DNA from: Rugalucina vietnamica | Lineage: Eukaryota > Mollusca > Bivalvia > Lucinida > Lucinidae | Direction: 5' to 3' | Length of the DNA: 64,000 nt | Assembly (NCBI GenBank): GCA_964017185.1 | Contig: OZ024884.1 | Location: 12,687,548-12,751,547, forward strand | Part shown: positions 9,750 through 24,021 of the stretch, piece after piece | Layout of the letters: the number at the start of each line of letters is the position of its first letter | Numbering within the stretch: the first letter of the stretch is position 1 | The notes under the pieces: generated by a model | The model's database searches: none | Seen by the model: only the letters and a program-made list of their open reading frames with translations | What the model was told of the DNA's origin: nothing | Made by a program: the position numbers and the translations under genes

Positions 9750-12700
9750 AATAAAAAATGAAATAAATAAATAAATAAATAAATAAATTTTTTCACTGTA
9801 ATTTTCAATTTTTACAGCTTAAAAAAATCTGTAATATTGCATGGGCATGTCTTTGTAATGCAATACCTGAAATTCTTTTTGTTGTTTTTGGCACTGGTTG
9901 TCATCACACTGGGGGTTCGGTTTCATGGACATCGTGGGGAAAAAATCTTGTAGGGCGTTGTAGCCTAAATAATGGGTGACATCACCAAAACCTAGCAAAT
10001 ACCTGTTAAAAAAAACAAAAACAAAAAAAAAAAAAAAAAAAACACATTTTTAAAAAAAAAATATACATCTATTTTCAGGTTTATACAATCTTGGTCTATA
10101 CAACTGTGAAAGCTAGTTAAATGCCTTAACCCATTAATGACAAATGGATTCACACATTGTTTCCATGTCATTTTGTTGAATTCCATTTCGACAAAAATAC
10201 ATACCACAGAATGGACATTTGGTTGATACGATGTTTCGTTGAATATGAATTTAGATTGTTACGAGGTCAATTGATAGCTTAAGTAATTTATGTGCAAAAA
10301 AATGAGTTTGTTTGACCGAATGTCGTATTCGAACCAACATCGTGTCAACGACCATATATTGTATCGATAAAATGTATTTCAACTAGAGGTTGTGCACCCA
10401 TTATAATTTGGGTGAGTCCACTTTCATTTTAGGGACATCAGGTGTGTTTTGAATTTTTTATCTCTCATTTTTCAATGAAATAACTTTAAGCAAACAGAAT
10501 AAACCCAGATGGAACGCCCTAGAATGGGGCGTCTCATCTGGAGCTATGCTGTTTGCCTATATCCCATAAAAAGGACAAATTAAATTTTACTTGTTAGTTT
10601 ATTTACTTCGTATCTTGAAACAATCCCATAAAGCTGAGGTTGTGCTCGGACAATTATTCCAATCATACTATTCTGAGTGGTTAACCATCTTTCAGTGCTC
10701 AAAATTCCACCAGAAACTTTTGAAACTGTTTGTTTCATTGCTTTTCTGTTCATGGTAAATAGGTAAGGTTCTGGCCCAAAATTTATAAAACTTTCTTCAT
10801 GCTCAGCTCAGTTGAGAGCCTGAGACTAAAATTTATCCTACTCATAAATGTTAAAGTGCCAACAACATATTGTTGGCATTTTAACATTTATGAGCAGGAT
10901 AAATTACTGGCTTTGATGGTCTAAACCCAAAATTTCATTTTTTTTTTTTTCTTTTTTTGAGTTTGAAGTTGAAATTTCATGCTAAGCTTAGTTGAGCATG
11001 AAAAAATGTTTATAACCTCAAACTGTTCTAGGGCAAGCATCAAATATGCAGACAACCAGTACTTTAGTGCACATTTCTTTCACCTTTAACTTACATTAAT
11101 GCTCTTCACAAATTATACGATTTGAGGATGAAGATGAATGTCTGCAGAAACATTTTTTAGAAATAAATGACGCCGCAGAATAGTATTGACAGTGGGTCAA
11201 CTTCAGAATGCCACAGGGCGCAGACATATTACCAATGATTTTAATTTCCTCACTTACTTTAATGTATTTTGGACTAAGAATCCAGCCACGACTGCCATTG
11301 TGGTAGGAAGACTAGCAGCACATACGCCCTCTCTCTTCAGTGTCTTTTCATCTGTATTTGTTGCTACTACAAGTGGTGGTGCACACTGGAAACAGACATG
11401 GGGAAAATTACTTTATTTATCTTATTTGTATTTTGGACTAGAATTAGGGCTACAAAAGCCATGATTGTAAAATGACTAGCAACACACACCCTCTCTTTTC
11501 AGGGTCTTTTCATCTGTAATTGTCGCTACTACAAGTGGTTGAACACGCTGGAAACAGACATGGGGAAAATTACTTAAACTATTTTATTTGTATTTTGGAC
11601 TAGAAACAGAGCTACAATAGCCATGATTATGGAAGACTGGCAATACACAAATTTTCTCTGTTCAGTGTCTTTCCATCTGTATTTGTCACTACTACCAGTG
11701 GTTGTGCACGCACTAGAAACACACATGGGGAAATGTTCAAATCCAAACTTTAGAAAATCCAGATATTAGGAAAAATCCAGACATTAAGAAAATCCAGACA
11801 TGGGTAAAATCCAGACATGGGTAAAATCCAGACATGTGGAAAACTATTTTATACTTTTAATAGTGTATTTTGGACTCAGAATCATTCTACAGCAACCACG
11901 ATTGTAGTAAGACTAGCAGTGGTGGTGCACACTTTAATGAAATAAGAAAGTATGGTGTGCGAAGATTTTTACCAGTCCACTGGTACCAGTGCTTTGACCC
12001 TTCTGGTACACCATAGGAAAACTATCCAGATTGGTAGGTACCAACTGCTTATCTGTGCCTTTGTTGTTGTTTAAAAAAAAAGAATGATTCTTTTTTTCTT
12101 TTTTCATAAAAAAAAAAAAAGAATGAATGACTGAAGAAGTACATTCATTAAGCCAGGGTATGGGGTTGATCTCAGGTTGCTGGTAATTCAAAGGCCTCTA
12201 AAGCGACTCACTTCCAATTAAATTTCCACATATACCGATTAATGAAAAGGAAAGCTATGCTAAATAAGATAATAATAGTCTATCGATACATGTTCTGTTA
12301 ATAAATAGGGAAAACTATGCTAAATAAGATAATGACAGGCTAGCAAAACCTGTTAATAAATAGGGAAAGTCATGCTTAACAAGATAATGATAGGTTAGCA
12401 ATACCCATTGAAAACAACAGGAGAGCCCTGCTAATTAAGATAATGATAGTCTATCACATTAGATAAGAAGTATGGACATGTATAGTCTGACTAGTCAGCC
12501 GTCAAAATGTAAGTATCATACCTAAGGTTCATTTTGCCGTCTGACTCCATCACATTCTCAAAAAGCCAAGCTGTCGGCCACTTTTGGGTGACATCCATTA
12601 TTACAGAATAACAAGTTTTTATTCAAAATAAATGGTGCAAAACACTGTAAAACAAAATAAAAAACACACCTCCATTTGAAAAAAGCTAAAATATATCCAA

Positions 12701-15700
12701 ATTTTGTTGTTTTGTAAAAGAAATCCCTTCACTGTGGCTGACATGCTTTCTTCAAAAATTGCATCTCAGGAAGGGAACTGCGAACATCTGATTGGCTCTG
12801 ACCCATCACATGACCAAATCAACCAATCAGATGAGGGCATTCCCATAAATTCAGTGGCTAAAAACAGCTTGCAGTGATATTTATAGTAATTGGGATTTCA
12901 TCAATGGAAGGAAGTCAGACGTCAAAATGATAAACAATCAGGTATCAAAAATTCATTTTGACGGCTGACCCGTCAGACTAGGACATGTAAGCTGATTGGA
13001 TAACTTGCTTATGATCTTTCCTTAGTCTTGATAAGAAAAACATCTTCAGTTATGTCAGTATGGAGCCACCACTTCCTGAGTATTGTGGAGAGTTGTTGCG
13101 TCTTGCTCAAGGACACAACATGGCACCCTATGTGGGGATCCAACCCAGGACCTTTCGATTCAGACTCAGATGCTCTACCATCAGGCCACCACACTCCCTC
13201 CAGTATTTCTTCATGTGATATGCATTCAAAATGAAATATATATAGTGCACAAAACATACATAAGCCACTCTGACTTTCGAATCTGTAGATTAGCTGCCAA
13301 TTTCAGCACTTTTTTTACTTAAAGTACATGTAGAATGCCTCTTCTCCCTAAAATCCCAAATTCAAAGGGCACTAGTCGTTTGACCTTACACAGCACAGCT
13401 TGGTCAGAACTCCTATAGACAGGTGCAGCTCACATGATTCTTTTATTACAAATTTCAAACTGTTGTGAAAATTCATTCAAACAGTGATTTATGTAACATT
13501 GTTATATACCTAATGTATCTCTACAATAGAAACTTGTCGTGTTGTAACGGACAGCACTTTCTGCTGTTTTAGGCATCGTAGGGCATTAATACCATTAATG
13601 CCCTCAGATGACGTCATATCAGGGCAATAATGGTGTTATTGCCCTGAGATGACGTCATATCAGGGCAATAATGGTGTTAATGCCCTGAGATGACACCGTA
13701 GCAGGGCAATAATGGTGTTATTGCCCTAGGTGTTATTGCCCTGAGACTATGACATACACCTGTTTACATGTTATGGACGCTGGCAGGTGTTCATTTCATC
13801 TAAATTTAACATGGCAGGTGAGTGTACATTTCAGACGTATATTTCATCTTAATTTAACGTGTCATTTTGCCAGGGGTGTCCAAATCATTTTGCCTTGTAG
13901 CAAAAGTAAAATGTCTTGTAGCAAAACCACTAAATTAATATCAATAATATCGGCGCGCGGGCCATTATAAATTTTTTTTCTCAATATGCTCTCATAATGC
14001 TAAATAGCATCCTTAGCACTTGCATTCTTTATAAAGTGTACAAATGAGATGAAAAACGGAAAGAAACATGTACATTTATATCTCTTTGATATTTTATTTA
14101 TCACTTAAAGTAAATAAAACAAGCATAATATTCAATATTTCATGCAAATTGAAACAGTTCTAGACAAAAAATGTAGACCCCAGACTACTTCTTCAAAAGT
14201 AATGATCACGCTGTCTTCAGTTCAGTTTTTACAGTTTTAATACAATAAATTGAAAGCTAAAAAAAGAAAAAAATTTATAGTTTAAAGTCACTGCAAAGTC
14301 TGCACTATTATCAGTATATCCAATAAGAAAATGTAGACATGTAGAAGAATATAAATGTTCAAAGCCACTTCAACACTAGTATTTTCATTTGAAAAAAAAA
14401 AAATACAGCTTTTACTTGAAAATAATATTAAAGGCACTGCACAGTCTGCACTATTATCAGTATATCCATTTGTAGAACTATTGAGTCCACTGTTGTTTGA
14501 ACATGCTGATAGTCCTTCTTCTGTCAGACCCACTGGCATTAACTACATCGTCAACTGCATCAGGAACATCACAACTTAGAAACCTGTTAAAAGAAAATAA
14601 ATGAAAGGTTTAGTGACACATACTATTATATATGTACACTGTATTACATCAGTATTATTTGGTAAACAAAACATTATCAATTAATGGACAGAATGTGCAC
14701 TTGGTACTGGTAAACTGCCTCAAGGAAGCTTGCCAAGGAACAGTATTAACTGACCAGTTATCACATAAGATGTGACCTGTTAAAACAGATTAAAACAGAG
14801 AAGGGCAAAACATGTTTGGTCCTGAGATAAGTGTCAAATTTGGTCTGGAAAATATTTTGCTAACTCTTTCACTTCTGCTGATTCAAAAACAAAAGGTGTC
14901 AGTTAGTGGTAAAAGAATGTGCACTATTTACTAAATATTGGTGAACTGTCCTTCATGAGTTGGCTTGCCTGGAGGGATCTCTCCCCCTGGATTTTAGATA
15001 AACTATGATGATAATTTTCTAAACACAAAGAAGAGAACAATAACTTACCCATTTGTACAGGTCTTTTCTTTGACACAAATCAACATCAATGACTGGCATG
15101 GAAACCTGGATAACTGGGTCGGGATTTGTATGTAGTTCAGCATCATCACTTGCACTGTGGAAAGACAAAAAATAATAAGCTGTCAGTTTATGAATACAAT
15201 TATTAATAGCCGCCAGTCAAAAATAATCGAAGGCTATTTAATGTCAGAGCAGTCTCGGATTAGCATACATAGTGACCAGAGCCCCAGATAAGGGTCGTAT
15301 TTGCGTATTTTACGACCCTAAAATCAGCAGATACGCCTCTGACTGAGATTTGATGAGTACCATTTACGCATGCAATTTCTAATATACGCAACAAATCCAA
15401 CTTGACGTCGTAGGCTATCGCCATCTTAACGTGGATTGATATATTTACAAAGTCCCTAACCCCCCCTAAACTTTGAACATGTTGTTCTCAGTCCTGGGAT
15501 ACAGATCATTCATGATATTACATCTCCTGAAAGGGCTATGAATGACAAACGTTATCCTAGTAATATAACCAGAATTTGTATTTGCATTTTCGTGCATGTT
15601 GGTAGTGAAATGCACTGTTAGTTTGAAAACTGCTTTTATTTTTCTTGCATTGTTTTACGCTTAAATAAGAAATATTGTGGGATGAGTGTTGGCACGGTAG

Positions 15701-18700
15701 TTAGTAAGTAGAAAAATCTATCAACTGCTATCATTTTTGTTCTGTTTGAAACAATTCTTACCGAAATATCTGCAGACAAAAAGCCCGTTTTTTGAGACTA
15801 ATCAAGGTCAAATTAATGGGCTTATTTGTTATGTAAAAAGGCTATGGAAATATACTGTATATGTATGTTCTACCTGAATGAACAGACTACCTGTCCTATT
15901 TTAACAGGTATACACAGCGTGTACATACTATAATGCATATAAATATACTGTACAAAATAATTTTATCTATGTTTTATTTGAGACATGTCTCAGAGGACTT
16001 TAAATCCAACGTTACTTCAACAACACACAACAATTGTTTTTACCCTTATTAGATACATAAAAGATATTGTCAGAAGAACTTCCCTAATGTCTAAAACGTA
16101 TGAAGACACTGTTCAGAGTAAAAGTTGCTTAATTTATTTGGCATGGTATATTTAAGGTACAGGTATTTGCATAAGTGACGGACAATATTATTAAAAGTAA
16201 TAAATCTGATAAAGATGATGCACCTGCTATTCATGCAAATCGTTTCTAAGCTAATTTTTCAGCTTGCAAATTAGTTGGAGAACATTATTTAGACCTTCAC
16301 AAAGGTTTCTATCAATTAAAATCAAAAATTTATTTTAAAGGATTATTTATGGAAATTTATTAGAAAAATAGGTAATTTCACTAAAAACTTCTATTACAAT
16401 GGCTTCCCTTTGGAAAACATTATCATTCATAAGAAAGTTTAAGGTTTAGGGATTATTCTGGTATGTAACATGCCACATTTTTTTAAAAAAATCTATGAAA
16501 TATTTATGAGCAGAAAACACTATTATTATAGTAATAAGGAAATATAATCCAATCAAAACAATAACAGATGCTTGCATGCTTCCGAGAAAAGTATCTAAAT
16601 ACTTCTGTCAAGTCTTTATCAAACCACGGTGCCCGGACCATCGCCTAAACTTGATTTTTATTGGACGATATAGTGTTGCACTTGATTTCGCGTGTTGTGT
16701 TTTGAGATACTTGGTCCGAGACGATTCGTTCCATGACAAAATACAACACTTTCGAACGCCGAGTCGCCCTTTTTTAATGTGATTTCTTTCACCGCCGAAA
16801 TGTTCGATTTGTTTAGAGATAGAGCGATCGTTTTTTTTACTTTAGCCCGATTACAAACACAGATTTTTTTCTTTGCTCGAAAACATATTTTTATCGAACC
16901 TTCAAATAACGATTCTGATCTGAAGTTAACTTTGTACATGTATTAAAAGCTGTCAAGACTAATTTCATTTGTTATATTTTTTCTCGTTTGGACTAAAAAT
17001 GTAACTTTTTCCAAATGAAAAACACTAAAATGTGGTAGCGTCAATGTGATAATTGTCACCAATTAACTAAAACAACATTTCATTTTTCAAAAGTCAATGA
17101 AGCGTGAACAGTGAGTGCCCCTTTTCCTGATCACTGCATACTTATTTCTATGTATACTATCTTTGTTTGAAGTGAGCATTACCTGTAATTACGCTTGCCA
17201 GTTTTTAATTGGTAATTAAGTTTTGAAGGAAACGACAGGGAAAACTTGCCTTCAAATCACTTAGTGGCTTCTCTTAAGAATTTAAAGAGATTTCTTCATT
17301 GCCAGTTTGTGCTCTAATTATCATTCATAAACACTGGAAAGAATAACAGATTTTAATAAAGTTTCGAATTAAAAAAAGTGGATCATGCATTTATTAATGA
17401 ATTACATATAGCATAGTGGCGACAAATATCATCCTTGGCGTGACCGTAGATGTATCCGCAAAAATAGAGTTGAGCGATCTTAATTTTATTACCTAAAGCT
17501 AGTTCTGATAGTTTATTTTGGTGATAAACTCAATTCAGGTGAACAAACTCACACGATATGCCCCATTCGAAAGTCACGAATCAGATTCATTCGCGCCGTT
17601 GAACAGACTCGGCCGAAGTGAAAAAGGTACGAAACGACCTTGTAAGTATGCAACGGCTTATCGTAAAAAATCAAAATCAAGTACAACAGTAAAACGAAAG
17701 TAGATTTCTAGATCAACCCGCTATTAGCCTTCCAAAAGGTGGCATTGCGTTACAATACGGAGACACAAACAAAGCTGACGAAGCACTCAAAAGTTTGCCG
17801 AAAGAGGCTTTCGGTTCGGACTCATCACCACATAAGGCGACAGGAACAAAAGAAATAAAAACAGGTTTTGTAAAAAACATTAGTCCATCAATCCCGATCA
17901 GAGACATTGAATCAGTATTTAAGGAAAGCTGTGCTATTAGTCTGGTTTCACGACTTCACTACAGACACTCTAGAAAGCCTATGCCAGTAGTCAAAATTGA
18001 ATTTTGTACCAGTGAGGATTTGAAAAAAGCAAAATCTGTAGTTCTTGAATTCCAGTTAAATGGTAAGACAGCATATATTGAGGAAGAACGGCCTTTTAAG
18101 GTTATTCGGTGTTATAATTGCCATAGGTTTGGCCACATACGAAAAATCTGTAGCTACCAGTCCAAATGTGGAATCTGTGCTAGTGAAGAGCATTCAGAGA
18201 CAGAGTGTACTTCCACAAAGAGGTGTGCAAACTGTGAAGGAGACCATACAGCTTCATCGAAACACTGCCCTATCTATCAGCAAATGTACCAACTACAAAG
18301 ATCTAGTCTACTTTGCTAATTCATTGAAAGAAATTACAACCATGAGACTTTTATCATTAAATTGCCAATCTTGGTCCACAGCCAAACCTTCAGTAAATTC
18401 CTTAATCTCAAATTACAATTTGGATATTCTCTGTTTATCGGAAACATGGGAGAAAGACAGTAGTCCAGTTCAGTTCCAGTCATGGACATCCTTTTCAAAA
18501 CCTCGAAAAAACAATGAAGGTCATGGTGGTGTAGCCATTCTTAGTAAACCCTCTGAGGATCATTATATTACAAGGCGACAAGATCTTGAAAAAGACAACT
18601 TAGAGGCTATTTGTGCAGATATCGTACTAAAGAATGGATTCAGTTTTTTACTTATAGTGGCATACATACCACCAGACCAGACAGAACAAATGAAATTACT

Positions 18701-21700
18701 CTTAGAATTATTTCAATCATGTACAAATGACAAAAATGTTATCATCACAGGTGATTTAAATGCTAAGAGTCAAGAATGGCAGAATATCTCTTTGAATGGA
18801 AATGGCAAAATACTGGAGAGTTTTTTACATGACTCTCATTTTGTATGTTTAAATGATGGTAAGCCTACAAGAAGAAATTCCAACAGTATCATTGACTTAT
18901 TCATAACAAATCCAGAATTAGTCCCAAAGGTATCACTTTGTGAAACTCTTACATATGAAGCAGTACAGTCTGATCATATAGGGGTACTTCTTGAGGTATG
19001 TGGGGACTGCTCTTCAGTTGGAAATACTCTGATTGAAAAATACTTACTTAAGAAAACAGACTGGACTTTGTGGGAGGAATGTACTAAAGTAGAGTTTGGG
19101 AATTGGAACTCAGAAAATGAACACACTGAATGGGACTCAGTCGAGGATATGTATATATCTTTTAAAGCTGTATTTGATGAGTGCCGAGAGAAGAGTGTAC
19201 CAAAGAGAAACATACAAAACGTCAACAGAAGACAGAAACCCCCATGGTGGAATGACAGAATGACTGAATTAAAGAAACGCCTGAATAAAGCGAAAAGGAC
19301 ATACAAACGACGCTCAACACAGAATAACTTCAAAGAAGTTGAAACCATAGAATCAGAATTTAAAGTAGCTGAAGAAGAGGAAAAGGACTTATGGGTGGAA
19401 TCACTGTGTGAAAAGATAACATACAGCAGCACCCCCAAAGAAATGTGGGATACCTTCAAGACTCTTACTTCATACCAAGATCTAGATGGTGGGAATATTC
19501 TCCCTCTCTTAGACAAAGATAACAATCCAGTATTTGACCTAGAACAGAAATGTCAAATTCTTCAGGACACATTCTTCGGTGGAAGTCACCTATCTGACAA
19601 TAACTTTGATGAGACATTCAAGAAGGAGATAGAGACCGAGCTGACAGATATCAGAAACAAACCAACAGAAGATCAACCATTTGATGATACTATACTGAAT
19701 GGTGAGATTACCCTTGGAGAGACATTAGCATCACTGCAGTACCTTAAAACAGGGAAAGCAGCAGGGCCAGACAAGGTGTTCACTGAACTTTTGTTGAAAT
19801 CAAATGATGAGCTTGTTAAAGCAATCCACAGTCTATTTAATTTTTCCTTTAAAACTGGAACATTACCTGAGGATTGGAGATCAGCTGATGTGAAGTTTCT
19901 CAGAAAATCCGGGAAAACCAGTTACCATTCAGCCTCAGCGTATAGACCTATAAGTCTCACCAGCTGCTTAGGAAAATGTCTAGAAAGGATCCTGACAGTC
20001 AGACTGAATGGTTTTATTGAACACAACAGCATCATAGATAGTGATCAAGAAGGTTTTCGCAAGTTCCATAGTACAACAGGTGCATTATTAAGACTCGTAC
20101 AGGACATTCACAATGGCTTCAACGAGAAATCCCAAACTTTAGCGGCCTTCATTGATCTGGAAAAAGCCTTTGACAGTGTTTGGAGAGAGGGTCTACTGGT
20201 GAAACTACACAGGCTTGGGATCAGAGGACAAATGTGGAAATGGATAGAGGGGTTCTTGAATGACAGGAAAGCTAGATGTTGTCTGAAAGGTCAATACGGT
20301 CCAATGTTTGGTACGTCTGTAGGCCTTCCACAGGGGTCTGTCATATCACCAGTGCTTTTCAGTCTTTACCTCCAAGATATTTTCAAAGAAATCAAGAGCA
20401 AAGGAGTAAAGTATGCTGATGATGGTACTATATGGGTCACAGGTCATGATACAACAGCCCTTGCTAAAGCCATACAAGAAGACTTGAAGAGGATCTACAC
20501 ATGGACACTCAAGTGGAGGATGAAGCTCAATATAAGCAAGACTGAAATTTGCCTCTTCACAAAAATGATAGACCAGACAGACTCACCTAAACCAGAAGTT
20601 ACTCTCCTGGACATGAAAATAAAGTACAATTCAACGCCCAAGTTACTTGGGGTTGTTTTAGATGAAACCCTGAACTTTCAAAAACATATCTGTAACATTG
20701 AACAGAAAGCCAATAAAGCAATTGGTACACTACGCCAAGTTAAGTATGTAGAAAACATTAACACAAAGAAATTTATCCAGTTGTATCAGGCACTAGTTCT
20801 GCCAATTATTGAATATGCCTGTCCAGTGTGGCAATGTGCCGATGCGTCAAAGTTAGAAGACATACAGAGAAAAGGTCTTGCCATGTGCCTGGGAGCAATT
20901 GGGACCAGTGGCAGGGAGGCCCTTGAAGTGGAGCTCAATATTACTCCACTGGAAGTAAGACGTACAGAGCTATCACTTAGAGAAGCAGCGAGAATCTTAA
21001 GTAAAGATGTGGATGTCCCTATCAGGTGCGCCTGGGAAAATTGGCTAGAAACTGACAGAACAGAAAAATACATGTCACCATTTGGAAAAATGCTTCTTCA
21101 ACTTGAAGACATTAAAGCAGAGACAGGAAACAAGAATCTGAATCTAGAGCCAGACTTTTCCTTCAGAGAGACCTTATATCCCACTATCAACAAGCTAGAT
21201 TACTGGAGTCGACTTGGATCTTCAAAGAGTAGGACACAATCTCAGAAGGATGAATCTCGTGCTGTCATCAGTGGAACCCTAGAGTCATGCAGTCCAGATA
21301 CTCTGATTGCCTTCACAGATGGTTCTTGCCACCCAAACCCAGGTCCTTGTGGTGCGGGGGCATGTGTCTACCTCCCCCATGAAACAGCTCCAGTACTTCT
21401 CAAACAACCAGTTAGTAAGCGTGGCTCTATTCTCTTAGGAGAGATGATTGCTATCAAGATGGTTCTAGACTTCATTCTCGAAAAACTACACCAGAAAATG
21501 GAAATCAAAGATGTACTGATATTGTCTGATAGTCAGTCTTCAGTTGGACTTCTGACATTAGGCTGGGAGCCAACACAACACAAAACTACTTCAAAGGAAA
21601 TACTTACCGAACTGAAACAAATCCAAAATAAAGGCATACAGGTCGACATCAGATGGACTCCTGGACACGCAGATATACAAGGCAATGAGGAGGCAGATAG

Positions 21701-23982
21701 ACTGGCTAAGGAAGCATCAAAGGAGGCTGAGACAATGACTGATGAAGATAGGACCATCTCACAGGCAGAGTTCAAACAAGCGGCCAAATCACATAGTATG
21801 ATTACCTGGCAAAAACAGTGGGAGGTTTCTGAGAAAGGACGATTCCTGTATGACCTAAAACCTAAAGTATCAAAGAAAACAGTATTTGACTTTCCTGATA
21901 AGAAAACCTACAATCAGATAGCACAATTAAGAACTGGATATGCCAAATTGAATGACTATCTATATAAGATTGGGGTGTCAGAAACAAGAAACTGTAGATG
22001 TGGTGAAATTGAAACTGTTGAACATTACTTATTAAGCTGTGAGAACTATTTCAATGAAAGGGAAAGCATGAGGACAACTCTGTTTTATCAAACAGGCATC
22101 TCAGAATTGACAACTGAAGTCCTTTTAGGCATCAATGACAGTGACCTTAAGAAAAACCATGAATGGACCATACTATCAGCTCTGGGTGACTTCATCACCC
22201 TCCGGTCAAGCCCCATCCCCCCTGGTGTAGTATTGTCAGTTTGACGTTTCACCAGTAAACTATTCTGATTCTGACCGCACGTTTTTAAGTTCCGCGCCCT
22301 CCATAAAGTACCGGGAGATAGTTACGAAGAAGAAAATTACCGCGAGATCTCACTTACCGACGAGACACTACTGTCGTTCCGACATTGAATCAACGAATCA
22401 ACGAACGCTATTTGACCTCTGCCTTCAAATGCTCAAAAACTGTTCAACGCAACTTAGTGGACTCATTCACAGGATGTTGATAAGTAGTATATGCCAATAA
22501 CACTTTTCAACTGGATGTCACTTTTAGTCTTAGACCAAGAATCAAGAATCAAAAGTTAATGGCAATACAATTATATATTGAATTTGTTTGTTTTGTGTTT
22601 AGATTTATAAGCCAATTAGTTTTAACATTATCTTAAAAAATTATTATTTGATCATTGCGCGCCAAAATACTCCTACGACAAAAACTTCATGATTAAAAAA
22701 ATGGCTTTTTACACCTTGTTATGTCATTTTACTCCTCTGGACAAAATTTCAGGAGTAAAATACTCCTCAGGAAAAAAATTATCTGGGGCTCTGCATAGTG
22801 CCATAGTGAGGAGACGAAAATATGTGAAGAGGGGGTGTTTACAGTCAAAGGCAGAGTAAAAAATATACATGCATAGATATTTTTATTAGATAGTTGCTGA
22901 GTTGTTAAAATCTTCAATTTAGAACTATGGCGGCCCCCAGGCCGAGTGGTTGAGCGATGTTCCTTAATCCCTCAATCATCTCACCACTGTGTCTGGTCAC
23001 TGGTGTGGGTTCGAGCCCCTGCACTGGCCACATGTGAGACAAGTCAAGTTCTCCTTGTGGATGTGCCAGGTGGTTTCTTTCTGGGTTCTCCCTAGAGCAG
23101 CTGGCTAACCTGCACTCCAATACACTTTGTGACCTCGATCCTCTCCCGAGACAGCTATGGAGAGGTCTAACGGAATACCGATGGAAGTATTCTGTCTAGG
23201 TTCTCCCATTTTTGCCCTACCTACTGATTGGACCCTCTCATATGGGCTGAAAGAATCTTGAAAGGGATGTAAAACTGAATTAAAAATAGAAATAGATCTA
23301 TAAATCTCTAACAGTTTGCATTAAAATATAGGCACCTAAAATATATGTATGGCATAGAGAGAGAAAAAATTATTCAGCATAATCTGTTAATCTTCTATTA
23401 GGCATTTTGGTTATTTTAAGTTTATTACATTGTATTCATAAAAGCTAATTCTTGTTTGACCTCTGCGAACTGAAACAGATCTAAAATATTGTCTCAATCA
23501 AAACAAACAAAGCCTTACCTTATCTAATTACCTTCCTCTGCTACTTAATCTCAAAAGATTCAGCCTTTGTCGGCATTTTCTCGGGGAAATACAGGTAAAC
23601 AACAAACAAAATTACTGTCCATCATTGAAGTCAATCACACACACGGTTGAGTGATTTTACCTGTATTGGTTCCCGGCTTACGATAGGAAAATCAATACGC
23701 TCTATCGGTAGCAATACAGTACCAGTGTATTGACAAATATTCAGAGGCTCAGCACAGGATAAAATACAATGAGACCAGGTAGGAAAATCGCAAAATTTTA
23801 GCATTTTTTCGACGAAATCGCACCATATTCGCAAAACCTCCATTCGCATTTTCTAGAAGTCAGTTCGCAAAATAATGCGAATTTGCGACGGATGGACATC
23901 CCTGCATTTTGCGTCTAATCACTTACCAATCAACGGCTGTGTGCTTGTCATCATGCGCGATTTCAAGACATAGCATTCACAA

Positions 23983-24021
<39 letters not shown>

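Larger units (their letters stand above)
17513..22275 (+). mobile_element. I/Nimb-like non-LTR retrotransposon (LINE)
   Basis: Contains ORF1 with three zinc knuckles and ORF2 with APE endonuclease, reverse transcriptase, RNase H and a terminal Cys-His motif. It lies inside the hAT-like element in intron 7 of UBA5, antisense to UBA5. The 5' boundary is uncertain (about 17400-17520). The 3' end has an ATTCTGATTCTGA tail near 22262. Confidence 0.85.
15277..22793. mobile_element. hAT-like TIR element interrupted by a LINE
   Basis: CAGAGCCCCAGATAA at 15277 is matched by its exact complement ending at 22793. Both ends are flanked by CATAGTGAC / CATAGTGCC, an 8-9 bp target duplication with one mismatch. 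CAGAG termini and 8-bp duplications are hAT traits. The inner part outside the LINE (15292-17500 and 22300-22780) shows no transposase that I recognise, so it is probably non-autonomous. Confidence 0.6.

Noticed and set aside
18974..19525. 183-aa minus-strand open frame
   Set aside because: Antisense shadow of the intact LINE ORF2 endonuclease/RT region; no motif of its own.
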